NCBI GenBank assembly: GCA_028285185.1
Contig: JANQQD010000356.1
Coordinates: 1-44,288 of the forward strand
DNA from: Anaerolineae bacterium
Lineage (GTDB): Bacteria > Pseudomonadota > Alphaproteobacteria > DSM-16000 > Inquilinaceae
DNA length: 44,288 bases
Direction of reading: 5' to 3'
Below are positions 23,311 through 33,684 of the stretch, piece by piece (the first letter of the stretch is position 1; every line of letters begins with the position of its first letter). The notes under the pieces are model-generated. The model saw only the letters and a list, made by a program, of their open reading frames with translations, did not search any database and was not told the DNA's origin. The position numbers and the translations under genes were made by a program.

Positions 23311-24075
23311 ATGGGCCTTGCGATCTATCCGAGCCTGAAGGGCCGAGCCGTGTTCATCACCGGTGGGGCGTCGGGGATCGGTGCTGCGTTCGTGCAAGCG
23401 TTCGCCGAACAGGGGGCGGCCGTGGCCTTCGTCGACCTTTTGGACGACGCGGCTGCGACGCTCTGCCAGGCGCTGGCGGACGCCGGTTGTCCGCGCCCGT
23501 GGTACCGCCATTGCGACCTGCGCGATGTCCACGCGTTGCAGGGGGCTATCGCCGAGGCCGCCGCGGCACTCGGACCCGTCCGGGCGCTGATCAACAACGC
23601 CGCAAACGACGACCGGCACTCCGTCGATTCGGTCACCGCTGCCTATTGGGACGACCGCATCGAGGTGAACCTGCGCCACCAGTTCTTCGCAGCACAGGCC
23701 GTGTTTCCGATGATGCGCGAGGCAGGCGGCGGCGCGATCGTCAATCTCGGATCGGTGAGTTGGAAGATCGCAGCCGGCGGGTTCCCCTGCTACGCCACAG
23801 CGAAGGCGGCGGTGCACGGCCTGACCCGCACCCTCGCGCGCGACTTCGGCGGCGACAATGTCCGCGTCAACACGCTGGTACCCGGATGGGTGATGACCGA
23901 GCGGCAGCTGGAGCTCTGGGTCGACGCCGAAGCTGAGGCGCTGATCGACCGGAGCCAGTGCCTGGCCGGACGCGTGCTGCCGTGGCACATCGCCCGCATG
24001 GCGCTGTTCCTGGCATCCGATGACGCGGCCATGTGCTCTGCCCAGGAATTCATCGTCGACGGCGGATGGTGCTGA
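23311..24075 (+). CDS. Short-chain dehydrogenase, D-xylose 1-dehydrogenase-like
   Basis: A 254-residue classical SDR. It has the NAD-binding TGGASGIG (about 14-21), NNAANDDRH (about 94-102), an active site with Ser in NLGSVSW and YATAK (Tyr-x3-Lys), and DGGW at the end. The opening IYPSLKG, the NDDRH and YWDDRIEVNLRH motifs match my recollection of the Caulobacter NAD-dependent D-xylose dehydrogenase, so sugar 1-oxidation to a lactone is likely. Related enzymes act on galactose or arabinose. AGGAGG lies 11 nt before the start. No xylose-pathway neighbour is seen, so substrate assignment is tentative. Confidence 0.85.
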   Translation: MGLAIYPSLKGRAVFITGGASGIGAAFVQAFAEQGAAVAFVDLLDDAAATLCQALADAGCPRPWYRHCDLRDVHALQGAIAEAAAALGPVRALINNAANDDRHSVDSVTAAYWDDRIEVNLRHQFFAAQAVFPMMREAGGGAIVNLGSVSWKIAAGGFPCYATAKAAVHGLTRTLARDFGGDNVRVNTLVPGWVMTERQLELWVDAEAEALIDRSQCLAGRVLPWHIARMALFLASDDAAMCSAQEFIVDGGWC

Positions 24076-24099
24076 CCGCAGCTGCGCCGCACGGATTTC

Positions 24100-26312
<2,213 letters not shown>

Positions 26313-26360
26313 TCAATGGGGCAGCGTCGGTGCCGCCCTGCGGCGAACCCCGATCGCGGA

Positions 26361-26591
26361 TCAGTGCGAGCCCTTCGGGGCGTGCGGCGCGCCGCTGCCG
26401 AAGCCTTCGGCCACGCGGTCGAACAGCCGCGCCGGAGCGGTTACGATCGCCACGACCATCGAACGGATCACCTCCGAACGCATGTCGCGTGCCTTGCGCA
26501 ATATTGCGTCCGCGCGGACCGTATCATTAACCAAATGGTAATAGATCTCAGGATCTCGGGCGCCGTTCGCGCCCATGGCATTGTGTGTCAT
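26361..26591 (-). CDS. Small hypothetical protein
   Basis: A 76-residue frame on the minus strand. The start at 26591 is preferred because GGAG lies 9 nt upstream; another ATG at 26600 overlaps that site. The protein is charged at first (DTVRADAILRKARDMRSEVI) and has a moderately hydrophobic stretch (SMVVAIVTAPARLF). It has no recognised motif. It lies in the roughly 480-nt space between obgE and the LysR gene; the remaining 26229-26360 and 26592-26708 hold no further gene that I can see. It may be a real small membrane-associated protein, but evidence is thin. Confidence 0.5.
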   Translation of the reverse strand: MTHNAMGANGARDPEIYYHLVNDTVRADAILRKARDMRSEVIRSMVVAIVTAPARLFDRVAEGFGSGAPHAPKGSH

Positions 26592-26680
26592 TGTCCCCAT
26601 CTCCGTTGCATTCTCGTTCCCACTGTGGGATTTAGCGCTCGGAGTGGCTCCATACTAGCCTATGAACCGTCAAAGAATTC

Positions 26681-26695
26681 TTGCCAAATCGGCAA
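26681..26695 (+). promoter_or_regulatory. Palindrome just before the LysR gene
   Basis: TTGCC-AAATC-GGCAA lies 13 nt before the GTG start and just ahead of the ribosome site. Such a small inverted repeat is typical of a LysR-type autoregulatory site, here placed where binding would block transcription. The neighbouring AATAAT (26694-26699) may be part of a promoter. Confidence 0.4.
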
Positions 26696-26708
26696 TAATG
26701 GAGAGGCC

Positions 26709-27623
26709 GTGGACCGGCTGAGCCAGATCACCATGTTCAACGCCGTGGTCGAGCGGCAGGGCTTCACCGCGGCGGCGAAGATGCTGGGCGTCACTGCCTC
26801 GGCCGTCAGCAAGCAAGTGTCGCAGTTGGAGAACGAGCTCGGCGCCCGGCTGATCAACCGCACCACGCGCAGCCTGTCGCTGACGGAGGTGGGGGCTGCC
26901 TATTACGAACAGACGAAAGACATCGTGACCGCGCTGGAGCGGGCGGAAACCGTGGTGACGGAGCTGACGGGCAAGCCCCGGGGCCTGCTGCGCGTGCACA
27001 TCCCGGTCGGCTTCGGCCAGATCCATCTTTCCGGCGTGCTGCCCGGCTTCCTGGCGCGGTATCCGGAGGTGACGCTGGATGTGACGGTGCTGGAAGACCA
27101 TGTCGACCTGGTGGAGGCCGGGATCGACGCGGCGGTGCGCATCGGCGGCCGGCAGGATAGCAGCCTGATCCGCCGCCGCCTGGCCCCCAACCGCCGCCTG
27201 TTGTGCGCCAGCCCGGCCTATCTGGCGGCCCATGGCACGCCCGAGACGCCGGGCGACCTTGCCCGCCACAACTGCCTGACCCACAGCCCGGAAGGCCCGC
27301 ACGGCGAATGGGTGTTCACCGATGGCGGCCATGAGCACGCCGTGCGGCTGCGCGGCAGCGTGCGCACCAACAGCTTTGCGGTGTTGCGCGACGCAGCACT
27401 GGCCGGCGCCGGCATCGTGCGCCTGGCGGGCTATCTGATCGGCGAAGACCTGCGGGCCGGCCGCCTGATCTCCGTGCTCGACCAATATGTGGCGCAGGAT
27501 GCAGAGATCTCCGTGGTGTATCCCACCCGCCGTCACCTCTCGCCAAAGGTGCGCGCCTTCGTTGACTATCTGGTGGAAACGATCGGCCAGCCGGAGTTCT
27601 GGCGCCATGCCGGGCTGACGTGA
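26709..27623 (+). CDS. LysR-family transcriptional regulator
   Basis: A 304-residue regulator. The N-terminal winged helix is clear (FNAVVERQGFTAAAKMLGVT, then SAVSKQVSQLENELGARLI). The substrate-binding domain begins near residue 90 (GLLRVHIPVGFGQIHL) and resembles the CrgA-like subgroup (DAAVRIGGRQDSSLI). The effector is unknown. The GTG at 26709 follows GGAGAG and gives the usual family length; the frame is open far upstream through the obgE antisense, which is not coding. The usual divergent target gene is not obvious; the neighbour is the small hypothetical gene. Confidence 0.92.
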   Translation: MDRLSQITMFNAVVERQGFTAAAKMLGVTASAVSKQVSQLENELGARLINRTTRSLSLTEVGAAYYEQTKDIVTALERAETVVTELTGKPRGLLRVHIPVGFGQIHLSGVLPGFLARYPEVTLDVTVLEDHVDLVEAGIDAAVRIGGRQDSSLIRRRLAPNRRLLCASPAYLAAHGTPETPGDLARHNCLTHSPEGPHGEWVFTDGGHEHAVRLRGSVRTNSFAVLRDAALAGAGIVRLAGYLIGEDLRAGRLISVLDQYVAQDAEISVVYPTRRHLSPKVRAFVDYLVETIGQPEFWRHAGLT

Positions 27624-27713
27624 CAGGTACGCAAGAGTCTGTCACAGTGCCGGCCACTTGCCTTCAGCCGCAGAACGCGCGATGGCCATCGGAAACTGCA
27701 CAGAGTCGAAACT

Positions 27714-28037
27714 ATGACCGATTGTCAGAGACTGCTTGGCGCGTTGACGGTTCTTCTGGCGGCGTGGCTGCTGCCCGCGACCGCCATGGCGCAGGACCAC
27801 TGTTCGGGGTTGGATTACGACACCTGCCTATCGCAGGCGGGCTGCACGACGATCGACGGGGTCTGTGCGCTGGCCACCGACCCCTGCGCTGCCACTTGGG
27901 CGCCGACCGACGCCGCCGACCTCTGCGACCAGATCGAAGGCTGCGGCTTCGTCCCGCCGGGCCCGTGCTATTGCCCGCCCACAGAAGAATGCGAATGCAC
28001 CGGCGGATCCCCCCCGGCCTGCGCCACGCTGGAGTGA
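27714..28037 (+). CDS. Small secreted cysteine-rich protein
   Basis: A 107-residue protein with a signal peptide (GALTVLLAAWLLPATAMA then QDHC). The mature part of about 80 residues has twelve cysteines in a regular pattern, including CLSQAGC, DGVCAL, CDQIEGC and YCPPTEECEC. The even count suggests up to six disulfides in the periplasm or outside. No known domain is recognised. It has little ribosome-site signal, and its neighbours (LysR upstream, TetR downstream and convergent) give no clue. The signal peptide and cysteine spacing make a real gene likely. Confidence 0.7.
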   Translation: MTDCQRLLGALTVLLAAWLLPATAMAQDHCSGLDYDTCLSQAGCTTIDGVCALATDPCAATWAPTDAADLCDQIEGCGFVPPGPCYCPPTEECECTGGSPPACATLE

Positions 28038-28092
28038 GTTCCACCTTCCCGCAGGCGTCGGGATAGCTTGGCGCTGGCGCGTCTCGGCTCGT

Positions 28093-28674
28093 TCAAGGCT
28101 GCGGCGATTCCACAAGGCAGGCCTTCAGCCCGGCGGTCACATCCGTCAACAGGCCGGCCTCTCCACCGGCGCGCTGCACCAAGAGCGCGCCCTGCAGGGC
28201 GCTGAGCATGAGGCGGGCAGACACTGCGGCGGAAGCCGATCGGCGGAACTCCCCACGATCGATGCCCCGCGCGATCATCTGCTCAAGCCATGCCTGCTGC
28301 TCGGCGAAGAACGCCGCGACCTCGGCCTGCATGTCCGGCGGCAGGGACGGATATTCACCGGCGAGCGCGCCGCAGAGGCAGACCTTTTCCGCGGAGTCGG
28401 CGAACTCCAGATACGGGCCGAAATAGAGGGTAAGGATGTCCCAGGTCGATCTGCTTTCGTCCCCCGTCGCCTCTTCCATCATCGCCATCAGCAAGGCGCG
28501 GTAGCGGCGGATGACGGCTGAGCCAAGGTCCGCCTTGGACGGGAAATGATAGTGGATACTGGCCTTGGTGACCTTTAGCACGTCGGCGATGTGCTGATAG
28601 CTGATCGCACTGAACCCGCGAGTCTGGATCAGGTCCTGCATGACGTCGAGGATACGGTCCGCGGTCGCGGTCAT
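28093..28674 (-). CDS. TetR/AcrR-family regulator
   Basis: A 193-residue regulator. The helix-turn-helix reads SYQHIADVLKVTKASIHYHF followed by PSKADLG. The C-terminal part has CLCGALAGEY, a pattern seen in TetR proteins close to those beside nitroreductase or isomerase genes. The start at 28674 (MTATADRIL) is preferred to 28713, which adds a charged tail. It is the last gene of the MAPEG-cupin-TetR unit (79 nt after the cupin gene) and is a good candidate for the protein that binds the palindrome upstream of the MAPEG gene. Confidence 0.9.
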   Translation of the reverse strand: MTATADRILDVMQDLIQTRGFSAISYQHIADVLKVTKASIHYHFPSKADLGSAVIRRYRALLMAMMEEATGDESRSTWDILTLYFGPYLEFADSAEKVCLCGALAGEYPSLPPDMQAEVAAFFAEQQAWLEQMIARGIDRGEFRRSASAAVSARLMLSALQGALLVQRAGGEAGLLTDVTAGLKACLVESPQP

Positions 28675-28753
28675 TCTTGCACTCTGTCCGGTCCGGCGCT
28701 TGGCCGGAACCATAGGACATCGGTGCCGGTGCCGGCAAATCCGGCCCCGCCCC

Positions 28754-29467
28754 CTAGAGCCCGCCCAGATGGCCCCGTTTGACCCAGAGCGTGCAGCCTT
28801 CGTCGCTCACCATCCCGTGCCGGTGGCCGGCTGGGTTGCGGATCCAGGTCCGCTCGGGATACGTGCCGTCTTCATCGGCCAGGGCGCCCTGTAGCACGAA
28901 GATCTCCTCCCCGCCCTCGCAGACATAGGCCGGGACCTGCGTTCCGGGGTCGAGCCGTTCCATGGTCACCTGCTCACCCCCGATCGGGTCGGCGTGGAGC
29001 GGTAGGACCAGATACCCCGGCACCTCCGTTTCCTGCGCCGCCCGAATCGTGGTGTTTACAAAGACATTCGTGCGGTCGTCGGGCCGCATCTGCCGCAGCT
29101 TGACCATGATAGTGCAGCCGTGTTCGGTGAATGGCGCGTGGCGGCTGCCCGGCGGGTTGCGCACATAGCAGCCCGCGGGAAAGTCGCCGGATTCGTCGGA
29201 GAAAACGCCGTCGAGAACCAGATACTCCTCCCCCAGGCCATGCTCATGCTCCGGAAAACGGCTGGCGGGGGCGTAGCGGACCAGCGAGGTCGCACGCGCG
29301 ACCTCGCCACCGATCCGATCCAGCATGCGACGGTCGACGCCGGCGGTGGGCGACGGCACCCAGGGCATCGCGTTCGTGTCCAGCACTACACGTTGGGCGA
29401 AATCACCATTCACCCGCTGGGTCATCTGTCCGGGCTGAAGCCCGTCCCCACCACCGCGATCGTCCAT
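28754..29467 (-). CDS. Tandem-cupin protein, ChrR-like
   Basis: A 237-residue protein with two cupin domains. The first (about residues 25-125) has PASRFPEHEHGLGEEYLVLD and AGCYVRNPPGSRHAPF; the second (about 150-237) has LDPGTQVPAYVCEGGEEIFV and YPERTWIRNPAGHRH. The first domain has the HxHxxxxExxxL metal-binding type with a later His (GSRHAPF); in the second, the His pair is replaced (PAYVCEG), although a distal His remains. It resembles the cupin part of the anti-sigma factor ChrR, but the zinc-binding anti-sigma domain is absent. It starts 14 nt after the MAPEG gene. Confidence 0.82.
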   Translation of the reverse strand: MDDRGGGDGLQPGQMTQRVNGDFAQRVVLDTNAMPWVPSPTAGVDRRMLDRIGGEVARATSLVRYAPASRFPEHEHGLGEEYLVLDGVFSDESGDFPAGCYVRNPPGSRHAPFTEHGCTIMVKLRQMRPDDRTNVFVNTTIRAAQETEVPGYLVLPLHADPIGGEQVTMERLDPGTQVPAYVCEGGEEIFVLQGALADEDGTYPERTWIRNPAGHRHGMVSDEGCTLWVKRGHLGGL

Positions 29468-29481
29468 CTCACTGCCCTCGT

Positions 29482-29886
29482 TTACGTCGGCGACGCCCCG
29501 AGAATGGTCACCGCCAAAGCGATCTGAGCCCCGAAGCCTGCGGCGAACGCCAAGGTGCGCAGTCCGGGAACCCCCATGGCATACACCACGAAGTGGGCCA
29601 GCCGAGCGAAGAAATAGACCGCGCAGGCCGTCTGGGTGATGCCGTTCGACAGGCCCATCACATGGGCCGTCAGCACCAGGGCCGCAAACAGTATCAGGTT
29701 CTCCACCGCGTTGCGGTGCGCGTTGATGGCCCGTTCCGCCCACTGGGACTGTGCCGGCGCATCCACGCTCGGGTTCGCCAAGGTGCCCGCAAGCCCGCGG
29801 ACGGCCATGCGGTTCAGAACGTACGGGATCCAGAACATCGCCGTCATCGCGACGGTCAGTGTCAGCCACATCAGTTCCTGGGACAT
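29482..29886 (-). CDS. MAPEG-family membrane protein
   Basis: A 134-residue membrane protein with four hydrophobic segments, the usual size of the MAPEG family (glutathione- and eicosanoid-related membrane proteins). The signature ERAINAHRNAVENLILFAAL is present near residue 55, followed by YFFARLAHFVVYAMGVPGLR. Bacterial members are mostly uncharacterised; glutathione-linked detoxification is possible. GGGAG 8 nt upstream supports the start at 29886. It leads a three-gene unit with the cupin and TetR genes. Confidence 0.88.
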   Translation of the reverse strand: MSQELMWLTLTVAMTAMFWIPYVLNRMAVRGLAGTLANPSVDAPAQSQWAERAINAHRNAVENLILFAALVLTAHVMGLSNGITQTACAVYFFARLAHFVVYAMGVPGLRTLAFAAGFGAQIALAVTILGASPT

Positions 29887-29927
29887 GCGCGAAGGCTCCC
29901 TCGTTTCACAGTATCGAATGATCGTAT

Positions 29928-29945
29928 TTACCAACTAGTAGGTAA
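29928..29945. promoter_or_regulatory. Palindromic operator upstream of the MAPEG-cupin-TetR unit
   Basis: The 18-bp sequence TTACCAACTAGTAGGTAA is a palindrome apart from one symmetric mismatched pair, with ACTAGT at its centre and TTACC/GGTAA arms. It lies 42 nt upstream of the MAPEG start and in the gap before the divergent TPR gene. The form suits a TetR dimer, and a TetR gene ends the operon. Confidence 0.6.
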
Positions 29946-30178
29946 GAATGTCAATTGGGCTCAGACATGGAATCAAATTGGTTAACAATCTCAGCTTGCG
30001 GCACCCCGCGGCGGTGATCATATGCATGACCCCGACCGATGTAGGGGTTTGTCGGCCGCTCCCGGCTGGATCACGCCAACTGCCTTGGCAGTCGGGCACC
30101 GACCGGGCGCGGACGCTGCATAGATGCGACCACCGAACGCCTGCAAGAAAGGCAGGCGAACCAACTTGGGAGGTGCCG

Positions 30179-32029
30179 ATGTCCCGCTGGAAACTGAGCG
30201 CCGGCCTTCTGACCACAACAGCTCTGGTGACGTCCGCCGTTCTAGCCGCCACAACGACAGACGACGGCACCGCCGCCGTCACGGCCGACCGCGGTGGCGA
30301 TACCGTTTCGGCGCTGTTCGATCCCCGGCTGCTTGCAGGATCGATCTGCCGCTCACCTGTCGGGGGCCAGGGGCGATCGCCGTACCGGCCCTATGTCCAG
30401 ATCGCCGCGGCGACGAGCGAGATCCCCGAGGCCATGGTAACCACGCTGGGCTCCGTGACCGATGACGGCGACGGCCCGCCTCTGTGGGAGGGGCTGGGCG
30501 ACCTCAGCTTTCCGATCACGACGGATGACGACCTCGCGCAACGCTATTTCGACCAGGGCCTTCGCCTGACCTACGCCTTCAATCACGCCGAAGCTCGACG
30601 GGCCTTTCGCAAGGCGCAAGAAATCGATCCGGACTGCGCGCTCTGCTATTGGGGCGAGGCGTTCGTGCTCGGCCCCAACATCAACGCCGGAATGGACGAG
30701 GCATCCAACGCCCCGGCCATCGCTGCCATCACCCTGGCCCAAGAGCTGGCCGGCGGCGCCAGCGAACGCGAACAGTCCCTGATCGCCGCGCTGGCCCAAC
30801 GATACTCCGCCGACCTGTCCGCCGATCGCGGGGCGCTGAACGTCGCCTATGCCGACGCCATGGCCGAGGTGACGGAACGGTTCCCGGACGATCTCGACAT
30901 TGCCGTGCTCTACGCCGACTCGCTGATGAACCTGTCGCCCTGGGACTATTGGGAAGCCGACGGGGAAACGCCGAAGGGCCGCGTGGGCGAACAGGTGGCG
31001 ACGTTAGAGCGGGTACTGGCCGCCAACCCGGACCATCCGGGCGCCATTCACCTTTATATCCACACGGTGGAGGCGTCGACGACGCCGGAGCGGGCGGAAC
31101 CCTTCGCCGATCGTCTGGGCGGGCTGATGCCGGCGGCCGGCCATCTGGTGCACATGCCGTCGCACATCTACTACCGCATCGGGCGATACATCGACTCGCT
31201 GGAGGCCAACCGCGATGCCGTCGCCGCCGATGAGGCGTATCTGGAGACGGTCGAGGCAAACGGCATCTACCCCTACGGCTACTATCCGCACAACGTGCAT
31301 TTTCTGCTGGTGTCCGCCCAGATGAGCGGTGACGGCCCAACGACGATCGACGCGGCGCAGAAGCTGGCCGATATCGTGCCCGACGCCGCGGCCGCCGCCA
31401 TCCCGTGGGTGCAGGCGATCCGCTCAGCCCCGTATTTCGCCTATGCGCAGTATGCGGATGCCGAGACCATTCTGGCGGAGCCGGACCCCGGCGACACCTT
31501 CCCCTACATCAAGGCCACCTGGCATTACATGCGCGGCATCGCCCATGCGACGGAGGGCGACACCGCCGCTGCGACGGCCGAGAGCGAGGCGATCGCCGCC
31601 ATAGGGGCTGCCGCCGACTTCGACACTCTGATCGCTGGCGGTGTGCCCGCGCCGCTGGTACTCGACCTCGCCCGGCATGTCATCGCCGGACGCATCGCCC
31701 AGGCCGAGGGGGACACCGACGGTGCGGTCGAGGCGTTCCGCCAAGCCGTGGCGATCCAGGATGGGCTGCCGTATATGGAGCCGCCCTATTGGTACTATCC
31801 GGTTCGCCAATCGCTGGGGGCGGCCCTCTTGGCCGCGGGTGAAACGACCGAGGCGGAGCAGGTGTTCCGCCGCAGTCTCGTCGATGCGCCCAACAACGGC
31901 TGGGCCCTGTTCGGTCTGATGCGGACCTACGAGGCAATGGGCGATGACGGCGCGGCGGCGGAGATTGCGTCGCTCTTGGAACGTGCCTGGGCGGGGGATT
32001 CGGACGGCCTCGATCTGGCTCGGCTGTAG
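30179..32029 (+). CDS. Exported TPR-repeat protein
   Basis: A 616-residue protein with a signal peptide (LSAGLLTTTALVTSAVLA). It has several TPR-like helix pairs: DLAQRYFDQGLRLTYAFNHA then EARRAFRKAQEIDPDC, VATLERVLAANPDHPGAIHL, and near the end AVEAFRQAVAIQ and EQVFRRSLVDAPNNGWALFG. The motifs HLYIHTVEAS and GHLVHMPSHIYYRIGRY are conserved in a group of uncharacterised proteobacterial TPR proteins and include several histidines that could bind metal. A strong GGGAGGTG site precedes the ATG; the open frame back to 29948 is leader. Function unknown. Confidence 0.85.
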   Translation: MSRWKLSAGLLTTTALVTSAVLAATTTDDGTAAVTADRGGDTVSALFDPRLLAGSICRSPVGGQGRSPYRPYVQIAAATSEIPEAMVTTLGSVTDDGDGPPLWEGLGDLSFPITTDDDLAQRYFDQGLRLTYAFNHAEARRAFRKAQEIDPDCALCYWGEAFVLGPNINAGMDEASNAPAIAAITLAQELAGGASEREQSLIAALAQRYSADLSADRGALNVAYADAMAEVTERFPDDLDIAVLYADSLMNLSPWDYWEADGETPKGRVGEQVATLERVLAANPDHPGAIHLYIHTVEASTTPERAEPFADRLGGLMPAAGHLVHMPSHIYYRIGRYIDSLEANRDAVAADEAYLETVEANGIYPYGYYPHNVHFLLVSAQMSGDGPTTIDAAQKLADIVPDAAAAAIPWVQAIRSAPYFAYAQYADAETILAEPDPGDTFPYIKATWHYMRGIAHATEGDTAAATAESEAIAAIGAAADFDTLIAGGVPAPLVLDLARHVIAGRIAQAEGDTDGAVEAFRQAVAIQDGLPYMEPPYWYYPVRQSLGAALLAAGETTEAEQVFRRSLVDAPNNGWALFGLMRTYEAMGDDGAAAEIASLLERAWAGDSDGLDLARL

Positions 32030-32036
32030 CTTGGCA

Positions 32037-32068
32037 GAGGGCGGGGCTGCCTTCAGCGGCCCGCCCTC
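32037..32068. terminator. Bidirectional hairpin between the TPR gene and phnE
   Basis: A perfect 9-bp stem (GAGGGCGGG 32037-32045 with CCCGCCCTC 32060-32068) lies between two convergent genes and overlaps the phnE stop codon. It has a GC-rich stem but no T-run on either strand, so efficiency as an intrinsic terminator is uncertain. Confidence 0.5.
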
Positions 32069-32879
32069 AGAGAACCTTCGATCGAAGCCAGGTGCTGGCT
32101 CGTTCCACGACCAGAACGAGCACGAAGATCGCCAGGATGATGGTGGCTGCCTGGCGATACTGGAACAGGTCCATCGCCACCTTCAGCTCGATGCCGATGC
32201 CGCCCGCCCCGACGAGGCCGAGCACGACAGAGGATCGCGTCGCCTTTTCCAGGCTGAACAGCGAGGTGTTGATGAACGACGGCATCGCCTGGGGAATGAC
32301 GGCGGAGAAGACCGTGCCCGTGCGGCTGGCGCCCAGGGCCGTCAGCGCCTCGCGGGGGCCCTTATCCGTTTCCTCCATCGCCTCGGCAAAAAAGCGGCCG
32401 CAGAAGCCGATGGTGTCCACCATCAGTGCCAACGTTCCCGCCGCCGGCCCGAGCCCCACGGCGATCACGAAGATCAGCGCCCAAATCAGATCCGGTACCG
32501 TGCGGAAGAAGGAGATCAACCCACGCACGGCGGTGTAGACCAGCGGATGCGGCGAGAGGTCCCGGGCGGCCAGTATCGCCAGCGGCAAGCTGATGACGAT
32601 ACCGAGCGCCGCGCCGACCACGGCCATCTGGAACGTCTCAAGCAGCTTCAATCCGATGGACTGCAGCCGGCTGAAATCGGGCGGAAGCATGCGGCCCATC
32701 AGGTCGCCGATCCTGGGAATGCCGTTTGCTAGCCTTTCGATGGAGAGATCGACGTTGCCGATCGACGCGATCAGGAACGCCAGGGCCGCGACATAGAAGA
32801 CGAAGGTCAGTGTGCCCGGCCGTTCGAACCGGGGCGGCCGTCCGGCGCGGCTCGCTGCGGTTGCCGGTACGTCAGCCAT
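32067..32879 (-). CDS. phnE: Phosphonate ABC transporter permease
   Basis: A 270-residue inner-membrane subunit of the phosphonate importer. It has about six hydrophobic segments and the family loop (EALTALGASRTGTVFSAVIP), which contacts the ATPase. FFRTVPDLIWALIFV and VGAGGIGIELKVAM are also typical of PhnE. The ATG at 32879 overlaps the phnC stop by 8 nt. It is the last gene of the phnDCE operon, and the permease is single-copy, not the duplicated form. Confidence 0.93.
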   Translation of the reverse strand: MADVPATAASRAGRPPRFERPGTLTFVFYVAALAFLIASIGNVDLSIERLANGIPRIGDLMGRMLPPDFSRLQSIGLKLLETFQMAVVGAALGIVISLPLAILAARDLSPHPLVYTAVRGLISFFRTVPDLIWALIFVIAVGLGPAAGTLALMVDTIGFCGRFFAEAMEETDKGPREALTALGASRTGTVFSAVIPQAMPSFINTSLFSLEKATRSSVVLGLVGAGGIGIELKVAMDLFQYRQAATIILAIFVLVLVVERASTWLRSKVL

Positions 32880-33681
32880 CGCGGACGCCAAACAGGCCGT
32901 CCAGCCGGGCGTCGGTCACGGCACCCGCCGGCATGTCGAAGGCCAGGCCGCCGCCCGCAAGGCCGATGATGCGGTCGGCATAGGCGCGGGCGTGGCGCAG
33001 ATGGTGCGTGGTGAACACCACCGTCAGCCCGCTGTCGCGCATCAGGCCGGCGAACAGCGACATCACGTCCTCGCCCGCGCTCGGATCCAGGCTCGCCACC
33101 GGCTCGTCCGCGAGCACCAGCTGCGGGCGCTGCATCAGCATGCGGGCGATGGCGACGCGTTGGGATTGCCCGCCGGACAGCTGGTCGGCACGCCGCCGCG
33201 CGACCTCGGCCAAGCCGACGCGGGCGAGGCAATCCATGGCTTCGTCACGGACGGCGGACATGGCCAGTGACTGCAGCCAGGTACGGGGGCCACCGGCGCG
33301 GGCCTGAGCGCCATGCACGACATTGGTCAGCGCCGAAAGCCGCGACACCAGGTTGTGACGCTGAAAGACGAAGCCGATGCGCGCCCTGAGACGGCGCAGC
33401 TCGCGCTCGCGCAAGCTTAAGACTTCCTGGCCTGCCAGTCGGACAGTACCACTCTTCGGTTCGATCAATCGTATGATCGATCTCAGCAACGTGGACTTGC
33501 CAGCCCCGTTTGGCCCGACGATGGCCACACTTTCCCCCCGCGCGACCCGAAACCCGATGCCGCTCAGAACGGGAAGGTCGGCGAAGCCTACTTGGAGATC
33601 CGCGATTTCCAGGTCGGCCGTGGCAATCGGGACGCCCGCCGCCGCGGCGTTGCGATCGATGGCGACCGCGGCGGCGCGCAC
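32872..33681 (-). CDS. phnC: Phosphonate ABC transporter ATP-binding protein
   Basis: A 269-residue ATPase. Walker A is GPNGAGKS (about residues 58-65), the signature is LSGGQSQRVAIARML, and Walker B is LVLADEPVASLDP, followed by the switch His (TTHHLRHA). RHNLVSRLSALTNVVHGA is typical of PhnC. It provides energy for phosphonate uptake with the phnD and phnE products. The GTG start lies 3 nt after the phnD stop; the ribosome site is weak, so coupling is likely. Confidence 0.93.
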   Translation of the reverse strand: MRAAAVAIDRNAAAAGVPIATADLEIADLQVGFADLPVLSGIGFRVARGESVAIVGPNGAGKSTLLRSIIRLIEPKSGTVRLAGQEVLSLRERELRRLRARIGFVFQRHNLVSRLSALTNVVHGAQARAGGPRTWLQSLAMSAVRDEAMDCLARVGLAEVARRRADQLSGGQSQRVAIARMLMQRPQLVLADEPVASLDPSAGEDVMSLFAGLMRDSGLTVVFTTHHLRHARAYADRIIGLAGGGLAFDMPAGAVTDARLDGLFGVRDG

Positions 33682-33684
33682 CGG

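Noticed and set aside
30000..30178. A possible structured RNA in the leader of the TPR gene
   Set aside because: The region is GC-rich with short inverted repeats (for example CTGCCTTGGCAG-like pairing), but I could not match it to any known riboswitch, and GC-rich DNA gives such pairing by chance.
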